In this document: positions 24,866 to 33,551 of the stretch, one piece after another
How positions within the stretch are numbered: the stretch's first letter is position 1
How the letters are laid out: each line of letters opens with the position of its first letter
Assembly (NCBI RefSeq): GCF_009873495.1
Contig: NZ_CP046703.1
Coordinates: 682,001 to 746,000, forward strand
Origin: Nostoc sp. ATCC 53789
GTDB taxonomy: Bacteria > Cyanobacteriota > Cyanobacteriia > Cyanobacteriales > Nostocaceae
Reading direction: 5' to 3'
Length of the DNA: 64,000 nt
The notes under the pieces: generated by a model
The model's database searches: none
Told to the model about the DNA's origin: nothing
The model's input: only the letters and a program-made list of their open reading frames with translations
Position numbers and translations under genes: made by a program

Positions 24866-25773
24866 TTATGGCAGAGGTAGTGAGTTTGAGAGAGCCGCAG
24901 CCAACACAGAAAGCATATAGCGATCATTCATAGCTGCTCGTCGTGATTTTTGGCGAATACTGCGACAAAAAGACGATTCTCGCTCTAATGCATTAAGAGC
25001 AATGCGACGTAGTAAAGCAAAGTTTTGTGGACTGTGTAAAGAACGAATTCGGCATTCATCCTCGTGGAAAGTAACATCCAATGTCCAATGAACAGAGTTT
25101 TCAATTCCCCAATGCTGTCGAATAGCGCTACCAATTTTGTGAGCATCACTGGTAAGACTAGTAATGTAAAATTGCACCTCGTGGGTAGTTTTATCGAACA
25201 GAATTCAGGAGTCAGGAGTCAGAATGGGCTAAACGCCCCGCTACCGCTAACAGAATGAATTCTGTGCGAGTGGCGGATAGCGCAGCGTAAAGCCTTCTCT
25301 ACGAGAGGCTGCGCCAACGGCATGGCTTCGCTTAAAGCGAGTCCACGTTCGCGCAGCGTCTCGTAGAGAGCGTCTGAATAGCCGGGTTTAAGACCCCCAC
25401 TAAATCTACGATTTGGTGGTCTTTAATCAGTCGCGGGTCTGAATCCCCGACTGATTTATTCTGACTCCTGTTAGCGGTAGCGGGGCGTTTAGCCCATTCT
25501 GACTTCTGAATTCTTCTTCAATCTCTCAAATACTCTCCTAAAAGTATCGGGGCTGGGTATTCCGAATGGTAGTTCCAAAAACGTTTTCAACCATTCCTCT
25601 TTACTGAGTCCATACTCCTGAATATCTTCCCAACCTTGCGCTCCTGCTATTACTGCCAAAATTGCTATGGTGATGATATCAGTGAGTAAATGATATCTTG
25701 TCATTTTCACTCTGGGGTCTTTTATTTGTGTGAAATATTCCTGAAACTTAGTGGTAATGTCTTTGCTATCTAT
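24866..25773 (-). pseudogene. ISAs1-family transposase in pieces
   Basis: The N-terminal piece (25773 down to about 25500) reads ITTKFQEYFTQIKDPRVKMTRYH and FLELPFGIPSPDTFRRVFERLKK, the transposase-associated domain of ISAs1 proteins. The C-terminal piece (25177-24866) reads IRQHWGIENSVHWTLDVTFHEDECRIR with the final catalytic Glu (HWGIEN). The middle, including the first catalytic Asp, is absent and replaced by the MITE at 25200-25514; the 5' end is cut off by the IS701 insertion at 25774. Dead. Confidence 0.85.
25200..25514. repeat. MITE/fold-back element with GGGCTAAACGCCCCGCTACC arms
   Basis: The left arm (25200-25253) begins AGAATTCAGGAGTCAGGAG and continues AATGGGCTAAACGCCCCGC; the right arm (25468-25514) is its inverted copy, with about 45 matching bases. 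The centre holds further nested repeats: GCAGCGTCTCGTAGAGAG, and an AGACCCCCACTAAATC...GATTTGGTGGTCTT hairpin. Part of the arm recurs as a tandem at 54696-54788. Non-coding. Confidence 0.75.
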
Positions 25774-27162
25774 CCCTGTTTTGTCACTCTGGCGGTAGTA
25801 TAATAAGGTACAAATGCTAGAACCAAGACACAGAGTATGGTACAGCCCCGTCCAGCCGCACCAACAGTTAAATTTGTGGACGAATATTGCCAGTGGTATA
25901 AAAGCCTGTTTCCAGATGTTAGGAGCTTCGAGGCTTTTAAGTACCTTCATGTAGGGTGTATTTCTGAACTAAAACGGAAAACCCTACCAGAAATAGCAAA
26001 GATTGTAGGATTGGATAACCAACAGGGTTTACATCATTTTTTAACTACATCACCGTGGGATATAGAGAAGTTAAGAGATTTGCGATTAGAGCTAATTTTA
26101 CAAGTACTAAAAGGTAGACCAATCATTCTGATTATTGATGAAACAGGAGATAAAAAGAAAGGGAATAAGACAGATTATGTGAAACGACAGTATATAGGAA
26201 ACTTGGGGAAAGTAGAGAATGGAATTGTGGCAGTAACAGCGTATGGCGTATTCTGCGGTATGACTTTTCCACTGCTATTTGAAATATATAAGCCTCGTGA
26301 AAGATTAAAGCCAGAAGATAAATACCTAACCAAGCCACAAATAGCAGCAATTCTCATGCGAAAGCTCAAGTCAATGGGCTTTAAATTTAACTTAGTACTG
26401 GCAGACAGTTTGTATGAAGAAAGTGGAACTAACTTCATATCTGTGTTAGATGAAATGAATCTAAACTATATAGTAGCGATTCGCTCAAACCATGATGTGG
26501 ATTTACTTCCAAGACAATATACTCAATATTTAAAGTGGCACAAGTTTAAACGAGTATTTTCTGATCTGAGTAGTGAAAATAGGTTTATCAGAGAAATAAT
26601 TCATGGTAAACGTAGCGAAAATAGGTACTGGCAGATTACCACAGACCGAGAGAAATTACCTGGTAACACTACTTGGTATGTAATGAGTAAATACCCAGAC
26701 CTTACACCAAGAGATGTGGGAAACTTTTACGGTTTAAGAACTTGGGTTGAGTATGGGTTGAAGCAAAGCAAGAATGAATTAGGTTGGTCAGATTATCGGC
26801 TAACTCACTACCCGGATATTGAACGCTGGTGGGAGATTGTTTGTAGCAGCTATTTAATGGTTAGCCTACACTCTGAACAAATCCAGTCTTCTGTGCCAAA
26901 ATCTCCATCAAAATTAGCTTCGCATCCCTGGTGGAATGATGAAAAAGGCTGGAAGAATATTCTTAACAATCTCCGCTTAATAATTCAACCTTTTACCTTA
27001 TTTAACCTAATATATCCCTGGTTAACAGTTTTTCCTATTCCCCAATTGTCCTTGGGTTTTTCTAAACTTCAATCTATTATTTATAGCCTCACTAGTTCAA
27101 TTTTTATTTCTCTAACTCACCCTGATTTCTACTTTTCCTCTGCCTAGAGTGACAAAACAGGG
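25774..27162 (+). mobile_element. Complete IS701-family insertion sequence
   Basis: 1389 bases with inverted ends CCCTGTTTTGTCACTCT (25774-25790; inverted at 27146-27162) and a CTAT duplication on both sides (25770-25773, 27163-27166). It carries one intact transposase gene and is inserted in the 5' part of an ISAs1 transposase. It looks recent and possibly active. Confidence 0.92.
25837..27147 (+). CDS. IS701-family transposase, intact
   Basis: 436 aa, full length. Shows the family layout: an N-terminal helical region (LPEIAKIVGLDNQQGLHHFL), the first catalytic Asp in IILIIDETGDKKKG, the second in NLVLADSLYEES, and the glutamate region GLRTWVEYGLKQSKNELGW followed by YRLTHYPDIERWWEIV. DDE transposases of this type cut and paste the IS. 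No frameshift or stop is present, and both inverted ends and a 4-base duplication are intact. Confidence 0.92.
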   Translation: MVQPRPAAPTVKFVDEYCQWYKSLFPDVRSFEAFKYLHVGCISELKRKTLPEIAKIVGLDNQQGLHHFLTTSPWDIEKLRDLRLELILQVLKGRPIILIIDETGDKKKGNKTDYVKRQYIGNLGKVENGIVAVTAYGVFCGMTFPLLFEIYKPRERLKPEDKYLTKPQIAAILMRKLKSMGFKFNLVLADSLYEESGTNFISVLDEMNLNYIVAIRSNHDVDLLPRQYTQYLKWHKFKRVFSDLSSENRFIREIIHGKRSENRYWQITTDREKLPGNTTWYVMSKYPDLTPRDVGNFYGLRTWVEYGLKQSKNELGWSDYRLTHYPDIERWWEIVCSSYLMVSLHSEQIQSSVPKSPSKLASHPWWNDEKGWKNILNNLRLIIQPFTLFNLIYPWLTVFPIPQLSLGFSKLQSIIYSLTSSIFISLTHPDFYFSSA

Positions 27163-27404
27163 CTATGCTGGGTGCAAAAGATGCTTTGGTTTTGCTTTTC
27201 TTGTTCTCAAATCCGGTTGACATTACTCGAACCTTGCACCTAGATGGATTAAATCTTACCCTAGCTCGGATAGTGTCACTTTGTTTCCAACCTGATTACT
27301 AGATAGATCAGGCAAGTCCGCTTGTCAATAGGGTTTGAGACGCGCTGACCCTGCAAGAAAGTAAAGCTTAGTGTTAAAGCAAATCCCCTTTAACAGCTAT
27401 TATT

Positions 27405-27437
27405 CGGTTTACCGAACCGAGAAATTCGAGTAAACCG
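27405..27437. promoter_or_regulatory. Inverted repeat CGGTTTAC...GTAAACCG upstream of hspA
   Basis: Perfect 8-base arms at 27405-27412 and 27430-27437, with an internal CGGTTTACCGAACCG near-palindrome. It lies about 170 bases upstream of the hspA start in a gap (27354-27604) without genes. The spacing and symmetry suit an operator for a dimeric regulator, but no CIRCE-type heat-shock element is recognised. Confidence 0.4.
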
Positions 27438-27604
27438 TAATATCTTTTTTACCGCCTAATCTGGTGAGGGAATCATCCATTGTTTGGTGAGAATAACCGA
27501 ATTTACAAACTTGTTATTTATCAATATTATGGAAATCAAAGCAAGGATTTAAATCCAAAGTTGGTTGAGCCAAAAACTACTACTGATACAAGGGATAAAT
27601 TAAT

Positions 27605-28054
27605 ATGTTATTTCGTTACAACTCTGCACAAGATTTCAACACTTTAGAAAGTTACATCAACGGTCTATTGGGAGACACTAAAGTCCCATCTGCACAGTTT
27701 GAAAAAGGCTCTGTCAAAGTTCCGGCTGCTGAACTGCAAGAAACTGATGATGCAATTTATCTGAAGCTAGAACTGCCAGGGCTGGAAGCTAAAGACCTAG
27801 ATATTCAAGTTACAGAAGATACTGTTCACATTAGCGGTGAACGCAAGTCTGAAACCAAAACCCAAAACAATAGCACTACCAAGAGCGAATTCTACTATGG
27901 TAAATTCCAACGTGTAATTCCTCTATCTGCTCGGGTTCAAAATACTAATGTCACCGCAAATTATAAAAACGGTATTTTGAATTTGACACTGCCCAAGTCC
28001 GAGAAAGAAAAGAACAAAGTTGTCAAGGTTAATCTAGAGCAAACTACTGCTTAA
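27605..28054 (+). CDS. hspA: Small heat-shock protein HspA (Hsp20)
   Basis: 149 aa, usual size for the cyanobacterial Hsp17/HspA group. N-terminal arm to about residue 40, alpha-crystallin domain about 45-138 (DDAIYLKLELPGLEAKDLDI, FYGKFQRVIPLSARV, NGILNLTLPKSE) and a short C-terminal tail. It is an ATP-independent chaperone that binds unfolding proteins and, in cyanobacteria, protects thylakoid membranes and phycobilisomes. Monocistronic: a strong terminator follows at 28103. Ribosome-binding site is weak (AGGGA 12 bases upstream), as often for heat-inducible cyanobacterial hspA with thermosensitive leaders. Confidence 0.95.
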   Translation: MLFRYNSAQDFNTLESYINGLLGDTKVPSAQFEKGSVKVPAAELQETDDAIYLKLELPGLEAKDLDIQVTEDTVHISGERKSETKTQNNSTTKSEFYYGKFQRVIPLSARVQNTNVTANYKNGILNLTLPKSEKEKNKVVKVNLEQTTA

Positions 28055-28102
28055 TTGATGTTGAGGAAACTACTTTACCTCCAATAATTGATTGAGATAG
28101 CT

Positions 28103-28135
28103 AAAAGCCCAGTTAAAAGATGACTGGGCTTTTTT
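28103..28135 (+). terminator. Rho-independent terminator of hspA
   Basis: AAAAGCCCAGT (28103-28113) pairs perfectly with ACTGGGCTTTT (28123-28133) and is followed by a T run to 28135. It lies 49 bases after the hspA stop. Confidence 0.9.
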
Positions 28136-28278
28136 ATGGAGAAAAAGTCGGGATTTGATTTTTGTTCGCGCATCGTAGCGTAGCCATCTTTACTTGCGTG
28201 GGAAGGCAATAGGCAATAAGAAAGAAGGCTTTTTGAGTTGTACAGAGTTTTTTCACGCAATCAAATATAAGTCCTATA

Positions 28279-28418
28279 TTAGGACTTACGCACGGGTAAC
28301 GGAAAACGTAGACACGTTCGCGTAGCGTCTCGTAGAGAAGTGGCTTGCCGCAGGCTACCACAGAGGGCGCAGAGGTCACGGAGGAATAAGAGTTTTAGAG
28401 GGTTTTTGCGTAAGTCCC
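28279..28418. repeat. MITE with TTAGGACTTACGCA ends
   Basis: Left end TTAGGACTTACGCA (28279-28292) and inverted right end TGCGTAAGTCC (28407-28417). Inside are CGTAGACACGTTCGCGTAGC, GTCTCGTAGAGAAG and a CACAGAGGGCGCAGAGG phrase, all common dispersed repeats. It is non-coding and lies between hspA and the DUF3011 gene. Confidence 0.75.
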
Positions 28419-28446
28419 ACTATATGTTGATGAAATAGCCCGTTGA

Positions 28447-28800
28447 CTATATGTTATATCTGCCGTCTCTGTCATATCTGTCGTTTCTGTTATATCTGTC
28501 GTTTCTGTCATATCTGCCGTTTCTACGACCGCCAACTGAAAACTCAGCTCGACAACCATTTTTCACCCAAATACGATTTCTTCCATAGCCCCAATTTCCT
28601 CTACAACTGGCGTTAGACAATTGCCTGATAAGCCTCACTCTACCTCTTGCATTTATCGAACAAGTATTCCTTCGATTATTCTGGCTTGAACAAGTTATTA
28701 TTTCCTGAGCTGAAGCTGGAGCAGCAACACTCAAAAGTGTACCTGTAGTAAGACTGGCAACCAGAAAGGTGATAGCAATTATGGGAAGGCGCATAATCAT
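28447..28800 (-). CDS. Exported DUF3011-family protein
   Basis: 117 aa. A signal peptide is visible at residues 1-31 (hydrophobic core LPIIAITFLVASLTTGTLL, cut near SAQE). The mature part has the DUF3011 pattern: four cysteines (ITCSSQ, NTCSIN, SNASCRGNWGYG, KNGCRAEF) with tryptophans and R..W....CRA. The C-terminus is a repetitive Arg/Tyr/Asp/Asn tail encoded by 18-base tandem units (28453-28520). Function of the family is unknown; disulfides and a periplasmic or cell-surface location are likely. The basic-acidic repetitive tail may vary in copy number. Confidence 0.82.
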   Translation of the reverse strand: MIMRLPIIAITFLVASLTTGTLLSVAAPASAQEIITCSSQNNRRNTCSINARGRVRLIRQLSNASCRGNWGYGRNRIWVKNGCRAEFSVGGRRNGRYDRNDRYNRNDRYDRDGRYNI

Positions 28801-29098
28801 ATAAAACCTTAGATTTTTTTCAGATTTCAGAGAGAAAAACTATATTTTATTGTAGCGAACTGCATTAATAGCCAATGAATGAAATCAGATTAAATGTAAA
28901 GAATAATTCATGTCTTCGTCCCCGGATGTGCCTATAGTCTGGGACTTGCTGCAATTGTTCGACGAGATTCATACTTGTTAGTTATCCATTTTTCTTTACC
29001 CTCTACAAACCATTATTATTTTTCTCTCGTTGTATGAAACCACCCTGCCTTCCCGACGCAGGAAGGGGGAAAATTCAAAGTCTCTCTCCTTTTAGGAG

Positions 29099-29403
29099 CT
29101 ACGGTGTACACACAAGTCGTGAAATTCCACCTGACACTTGGTTTCGTCATCTAGCAATAGGATTGTGCGATGGGGTACCCGCCCGCCGGAGGCGATCGCT
29201 CTTGAAGCCTGTCCGGAGCGTTCGCGCAGCGTCTCGTAGAGAGGAGGAACGACGTTCGCAAGAGCGTGTCGCAGACAAGCAATCGACTTTAACTACAGGA
29301 TTACGTGATTACTTCGCTCCGTTATCACTGCGCTCGTAATGACAATTTAAGGGGTCTATAACGCCTGAAACCCTTTCAGATAGTACTTGTGTGTACACCG
29401 TAG
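29099..29403. repeat. 305-bp MITE with CTACGGTGTACACACAAGT ends
   Basis: Perfect 19-base inverted ends at 29099-29117 and 29385-29403. Inside are nested repeats (GGCGATCGCTCTTGAAGCC, GCGTTCGCGCAGCGTCTCGT, TTCGCTCCGTTATCACTGCG). The open frame across it (29034-29339) is not a credible gene. The region 28801-29506 holds no other gene; just after the element is a run of TTTAATTTTTAAT units (29476-29515). Confidence 0.8.
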
Positions 29404-29506
29404 CCAAGTCGGAGAGAGAAATAGAAGTGAGGTTTTCCAGATGCCGTGAAAAGTCAGACAGGCTCCCACTGATTGTCTTTAATTTTTAATCTTTAATTTT
29501 TAATTT

Positions 29507-30913
29507 TTAATTCCCTAAAGGGGCTGACTTGGGCAAGCAAATAGTGAAACAAGTTCTACCTGGCTGTGATTCAAATGAGAGCGTACCGTGATGACGATTT
29601 TCTACAATCCGGCGAACAGTTTCCAAGCCGAGTCCTGAACCACGCCCCACTGATTTGGTGGTGAAGAAAGGTTCAAAAATGCGGGTTTTAATTTCAGGTG
29701 GAATTCCACTACCAGAATCGATGATGTCAATATGGGCAAAGCGATCGCAATGGTGTGTTGTAATTTCCAGCAGTCCCTTACCATCCATTGCATCTATGGC
29801 GTTATCAATCAAGTTCGTCCACACCTGATTTAGTTCACTCCCATAAGCAAGAATTTTGGGAAGATGTTGCTCGTAATTACGTTGTACTTGGATGCCGCAC
29901 TTGAGTTTATGAACAAACAGTCGCAATGTATCTTCTAAACCTTGATGCACATCGACTTCTTGCTGAACGCCTTGATCGAGGTAAGAGTATGACTTCATCG
30001 CTTGCACAAGTTCGGAAATTCTCTCGGCTCCTCGTAAACCATGTTTAATCATTGACATGACTTCAAATGAGAGCGATAGCCAGTGCAATCCCATTTCTCG
30101 CAATTCAGTCTCGTCGTTGCGCCAACGTTCCATCATCTTATCTAGGGTTTCGACCTCAACACCACCTTCTGCTAAAGGTTCGGCTAATTTCCATGCCTGC
30201 TTCACACCATAATCTTCTAACCATTCCAGCAAGACATTTTCGCGATCGCTTAATGTCACTGGATCTAGGCGATTATTTAAAATCGCATCATAGCCTTGAT
30301 CCCGGATTCTCAACCAGTCTTGAGTATGGGCTTCTTCAACATTGCGTTGCCCATAAACTAAGTTCATTCGTTGTAGTTCCAGGATAGCGGCTGGCATTTC
30401 CCCTAAAGTCCGAACGAGGGCTGAAGCTGGGTTGTTGAGTTCATGAGCTAGACCGGCGGCAAGTGTCCCTAAAGCCGCCATCTTTTCCCGTCCCCGAATG
30501 AAAGACTCTAATCCCCGCATCCGACGTTCCATAATGCGGAAGACCATCCGCTCAAAATTACGACATTCATGCAGCAGTTTACGGAAATCTTCTCCTTTTA
30601 ATTGATAGAGGTGGCAATTTGTCAATGCCCGCATTGTGACAGGTGCAGGTTCATCTGTAAGTACTGGAATTTCACCAAAAAAGGATGGGGCTTCGTGTTG
30701 CCCGATGGGAATTTCAACTCCTTCACTGCGGCGGGTGATGTTGATTTTACCTTTGACTAAGATAAATAAGCGACATGCAGGGTCTCCCTCATGAGACAAC
30801 ACTTCTCCACCAGAAAGTTCAACTGTTTGAGCGCGATCGCAAACCCACTCCAATTGCTCTTGAGAAAGCTGTTGAAACGGGTCTAAGTTGATCAATTCTT
30901 CAATACACAACAT
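29507..30913 (-). CDS. cNMP-binding-domain histidine kinase
   Basis: 468 aa. An N-terminal cyclic-nucleotide-binding (CRP-like) domain covers about 12-125 (LSGGEVLSHEGDPACRLFIL, FGEIPVLTDEPAPVTMRA), then HisKA with MAALGTLAAGLAHELNNPAS, and HATPase (NLIDNAIDAMDG, DSGSGIPPE, GRGSGLGLETVRRI, GRTCFTICLP). No membrane segment, so cytoplasmic. The PxR motif of cAMP-binding pockets appears as EAPSFFGEIP without the canonical Arg, so the ligand may not be cAMP. It lies 31 bases after the receiver/TrxR fusion and is probably its cognate kinase in one operon. Confidence 0.9.
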   Translation of the reverse strand: MLCIEELINLDPFQQLSQEQLEWVCDRAQTVELSGGEVLSHEGDPACRLFILVKGKINITRRSEGVEIPIGQHEAPSFFGEIPVLTDEPAPVTMRALTNCHLYQLKGEDFRKLLHECRNFERMVFRIMERRMRGLESFIRGREKMAALGTLAAGLAHELNNPASALVRTLGEMPAAILELQRMNLVYGQRNVEEAHTQDWLRIRDQGYDAILNNRLDPVTLSDRENVLLEWLEDYGVKQAWKLAEPLAEGGVEVETLDKMMERWRNDETELREMGLHWLSLSFEVMSMIKHGLRGAERISELVQAMKSYSYLDQGVQQEVDVHQGLEDTLRLFVHKLKCGIQVQRNYEQHLPKILAYGSELNQVWTNLIDNAIDAMDGKGLLEITTHHCDRFAHIDIIDSGSGIPPEIKTRIFEPFFTTKSVGRGSGLGLETVRRIVENRHHGTLSFESQPGRTCFTICLPKSAPLGN

Positions 30914-30944
30914 GAATCAACCTCCTTAGTTTTTCCTGTTCCAG

Positions 30945-32609
30945 CTAAACATTGCTCAGGTAGCGGTGAACGAATTGAATAGCGATCGAGCCTTCACCCA
31001 CACCGGATGCCACCCGCTTAATTGACCCAGATCGCACATCTCCGGCTGCAAATATGCCAGGAACGTTGGATTCTAGCAAGAAAGGTGAGCGTTCCAAAGG
31101 CCAACCTAGAGGAGATTTGCCATTTTGCGTTAAGTCGGGGCCTGTGACGATAAATCCTTGAGTATCGCGTCGAATAATACCATCGAGCCAATCAGTTTTG
31201 GGGATAGCACCAATGAAGATGAAAAGCGATCGCGCTGGCACGGTTTGGGTTTGTCCAGTCTTGGCATGGGCAATCACAATTTCTTCTAGATGTTCATCTC
31301 CCTTGACTTCGACAACGCTGCAACCTGTGCAAACTTGGATATTTGCAGTCGCCGCAATTTGGTCAATCAAGTATTGGGACATACTCAATGAAAGCGACTC
31401 GCCCCGCACCAGCATAATCACTTTGCTGGCATATTTAGAAAAGTGCATTGCTGCTTGTCCGGCAGAATTTGCCCCACCTATGAGGTAAACCTCTTCATTG
31501 CTACAGGCGATCGCCTCAGTCATGGCAGCACCGTAATAAATTCCGGCTCCTGTCAGCTTTTCGGCTCCTGGGACATTTAGCCAACGGTAGGAAACTCCGG
31601 TTGCAACTAAAAGTGCATGGCAACTAATCTCACTGCCATCCGCCAATTGCAGAACCCGATAAGGATCTTGCAGCTTAACTCCAGTTACTACTTGAGGAGT
31701 GAGGATTTCTACCCCAAATCGCCGCGCCTGAGTGACTCCCCGCCTGGCCAAATCGCTGCCGCTCAAGCCAACAGGAAATCCTAAATAGTTTTCAATGCGC
31801 GAACTTGTGCCTGCTTGACCGCCTGGTGCTTCACGCTCAATTAACACCGTACTCAATCCTTCAGAAGCGCCATAGACTGCGGCTGCCAGTCCAGCAGGGC
31901 CAGCACCGACGATCGCCAAGTCATAAAATGGTCGCTCTGCCTGGGTTTGCAGCCCAATTTTAGCGGCAATCTCTAAATTAGATGGTTGGATTAATCTGGA
32001 ACCATCGGGAAACAGCACCAAGGGCAATTGCTGCCTGCCATCAGCTTGGGCGTATTCTATTAATTTGGCTGCATCCGGCTCCAGTTCAATATCCAACCAC
32101 TTGTAGGGAATCTGGTTACGCGCCAAAAAGTCTTTTACCTGATGGGAAAAAGGCGACCAGCGATTACCAATGACTCGAATCCCTTCAAAGGGTGGACGGA
32201 ATCCTGCTAGCCAGTCATCTAGTAAATCATCCAAAACTGGATATAGCCGCTCTTCTGGTGGATTCCAGGGCTTGAGTAGGTAATAATCAAGCCTGGCACT
32301 ATTAATTGATTTAATCGCAGCATCCGTATCTGCATAGGCCGTCAGCAAAGCACGTTTGGCATCAGGAAAGATGACTTTTGCCTGTTCAAGGAACTCCACA
32401 CCTCCCATTTGAGGCATTCTTTGATCCACCAAGAATAAAGCAACTGCTTCATTCCGCAATTTGAGTTGCTGTACCGCGTCCAGAGCGGTAATACCGGAAT
32501 CTGCCCGGACAATGCGGAAGCGATCGCCATACTGATGCCGCAAGTCTCGTGACACCGCTTGCAACACTTCTGGATCGTCATCGACGGTTAAAATTGCAGG
32601 TTTCGCCAT
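30945..32609 (-). CDS. Receiver / glutaredoxin-like / thioredoxin-reductase-like fusion
   Basis: 554 aa in three parts. Receiver 1-125 (ILTVDDDPEVL; acceptor Asp in ALFLVDQRMPQMGG; Lys in YYLLKPW). Glutaredoxin/thioredoxin-like fold about 145-215 (IRVIGNRWSPFSHQVKDFLA), where the CPYC pair is replaced by SPFS. FAD/NAD(P)H oxidoreductase about 230-554: GAGPAGLAAAVYGASEG, ERXXPGGQAG type FAD loop, GGANSAGQAAMHFS for NAD(P)H, and FAAGDVRSGS. The TrxR redox pair CxxC is replaced by IYYGAAMTEA, so classical thioredoxin reduction is unlikely. Probably a phosphorylation-gated flavoprotein partnered with the downstream kinase. Similar fusions are annotated in other bacteria. Confidence 0.9.
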   Translation of the reverse strand: MAKPAILTVDDDPEVLQAVSRDLRHQYGDRFRIVRADSGITALDAVQQLKLRNEAVALFLVDQRMPQMGGVEFLEQAKVIFPDAKRALLTAYADTDAAIKSINSARLDYYLLKPWNPPEERLYPVLDDLLDDWLAGFRPPFEGIRVIGNRWSPFSHQVKDFLARNQIPYKWLDIELEPDAAKLIEYAQADGRQQLPLVLFPDGSRLIQPSNLEIAAKIGLQTQAERPFYDLAIVGAGPAGLAAAVYGASEGLSTVLIEREAPGGQAGTSSRIENYLGFPVGLSGSDLARRGVTQARRFGVEILTPQVVTGVKLQDPYRVLQLADGSEISCHALLVATGVSYRWLNVPGAEKLTGAGIYYGAAMTEAIACSNEEVYLIGGANSAGQAAMHFSKYASKVIMLVRGESLSLSMSQYLIDQIAATANIQVCTGCSVVEVKGDEHLEEIVIAHAKTGQTQTVPARSLFIFIGAIPKTDWLDGIIRRDTQGFIVTGPDLTQNGKSPLGWPLERSPFLLESNVPGIFAAGDVRSGSIKRVASGVGEGSIAIQFVHRYLSNV

Positions 32610-32673
32610 AACTACTGTTACTTAACAATTACAGTACTTAGCTGTTATCTTCAAAAATTTGTCGTTAAAATAT

Positions 32674-32892
32674 CTACTGTTTAACCAGTTGCTTTAAACG
32701 AAAGTATGCCTCTTCTGGTGTCAGCGCTTCTGATTGACTTTCATTAGGTATATAAAATACCCAAGTATCTGGAAAGTAATGCACCACAAAACTGGGAATC
32801 AGACCCAAACTTACTGCTTGCTTTCCAAGCTTCTCAGCTTGTTCCTCTAAACTCAGTTGGTCATGAAATGGGTGTTCAGCCATACTTTTCAT
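32674..32892 (-). CDS. Small unknown protein upstream of the redox operon
   Basis: 72 aa (63 or 69 if the internal ATGs at 32883 are used). Mixed alpha/beta composition (LSLEEQAEKLGKQAVSLGL, FPDTWVFYIPNES, TPEEAYFRLKQLV), no cysteine, signal peptide or membrane segment, no family recognised. It lies 64 bases upstream of the receiver/TrxR fusion on the same strand, so co-transcription is plausible; AGGGAGA precedes the ATG. Confidence 0.6.
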   Translation of the reverse strand: MKSMAEHPFHDQLSLEEQAEKLGKQAVSLGLIPSFVVHYFPDTWVFYIPNESQSEALTPEEAYFRLKQLVKQ

Positions 32893-33551
32893 CTCCCTGC
32901 ACTTTATTTGACCCTGGAAGAACGTTCAATACCCAGATTGCACGAATCACTTTTAAGTAATTTACTATGTTTCAGACTGAGCTTGAGAATATTTAGGTTT
33001 ACTACCACAATATTTTCAAATATGGTTTTGTAGAGAATCATAAAGCTATTTTGGTCATTCCGGGTAAAGCGCGGTTTCACAGCCCATACAGCATGGGGAA
33101 TATTACTGGTCTATCGCATTAATTTTGAGGGATAAGAGAATGAACCGCGTACTCCTGCAAGGTTAAAGGTTTTTTCTTTCCCCTTTCCCCCGCCCCTTAT
33201 CCCCAGAGGGGGTCCCACCTTCCCCTTTTCCCCTTAACCGACAAGTATTGGAACCACTATTGGTCTGTCTCATTAATTCTGAAGGGTTATAAAAGTTCGT
33301 AGTAAGGACTTTAGTCCTTGATTTGAGCGATAAATCGCTCACTACAAACCTAGCAAAATTAATGCGATAGACCACTATGCAGTTTAAGGATTTTGGCACT
33401 AACCCAAGCGTATTTCTATAAGTAAGTTGGCAGAATAAAATCAAACTATGTAAAGGAAAATTAACTAGGCTAAAACCCTTATGCCTATTGCCCTATCCCA
33501 ACAACAATTATTTACGCCCACTTACTTGTATTTGGATGTTTTACACATTCT
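32893..33551. other. Repeat-rich gap without genes
   Basis: About 660 bases. 33168-33236 (AAAGGTTTTTTCTTTCCCC ... CCACCTTCCCCTTTTCCCC) is a dispersed repeat with an inverted counterpart at 47310-47367. 33297-33352 has GTAGTAAGGACTTTAGTCC followed by GAGCGATAAATCGCTCACTAC, a double hairpin akin to that inside the MITE at 4507. The open frame on the minus strand through it is not a credible gene. Confidence 0.6.

Larger units (their letters stand above)
24826..27353 (-). mobile_element. ISAs1-family element, interrupted by a MITE and an IS701-family IS
   Basis: Bounded by 30-base inverted repeats beginning CAGGGTTAGCGCGTCTCAAA (24826-24855) and, inverted, CAGGGTCAGCGCGTCTCAAA (27324-27353), with one mismatch. 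Without the IS701 (1389 bases) and the MITE (about 315 bases) only about 820 bases are left, so the element also has an internal deletion. No target duplication was found at the outer ends. Confidence 0.85.

Noticed and set aside
29034..29339. 101-aa plus-strand open frame
   Set aside because: It lies across a MITE with nested repeats and has no start signal or protein-like composition.
33163..33444. 93-aa minus-strand open frame
   Set aside because: Crosses two dispersed repeats (CCTTTTCCCC type and GGACTTTAGTCC type); not protein-like.
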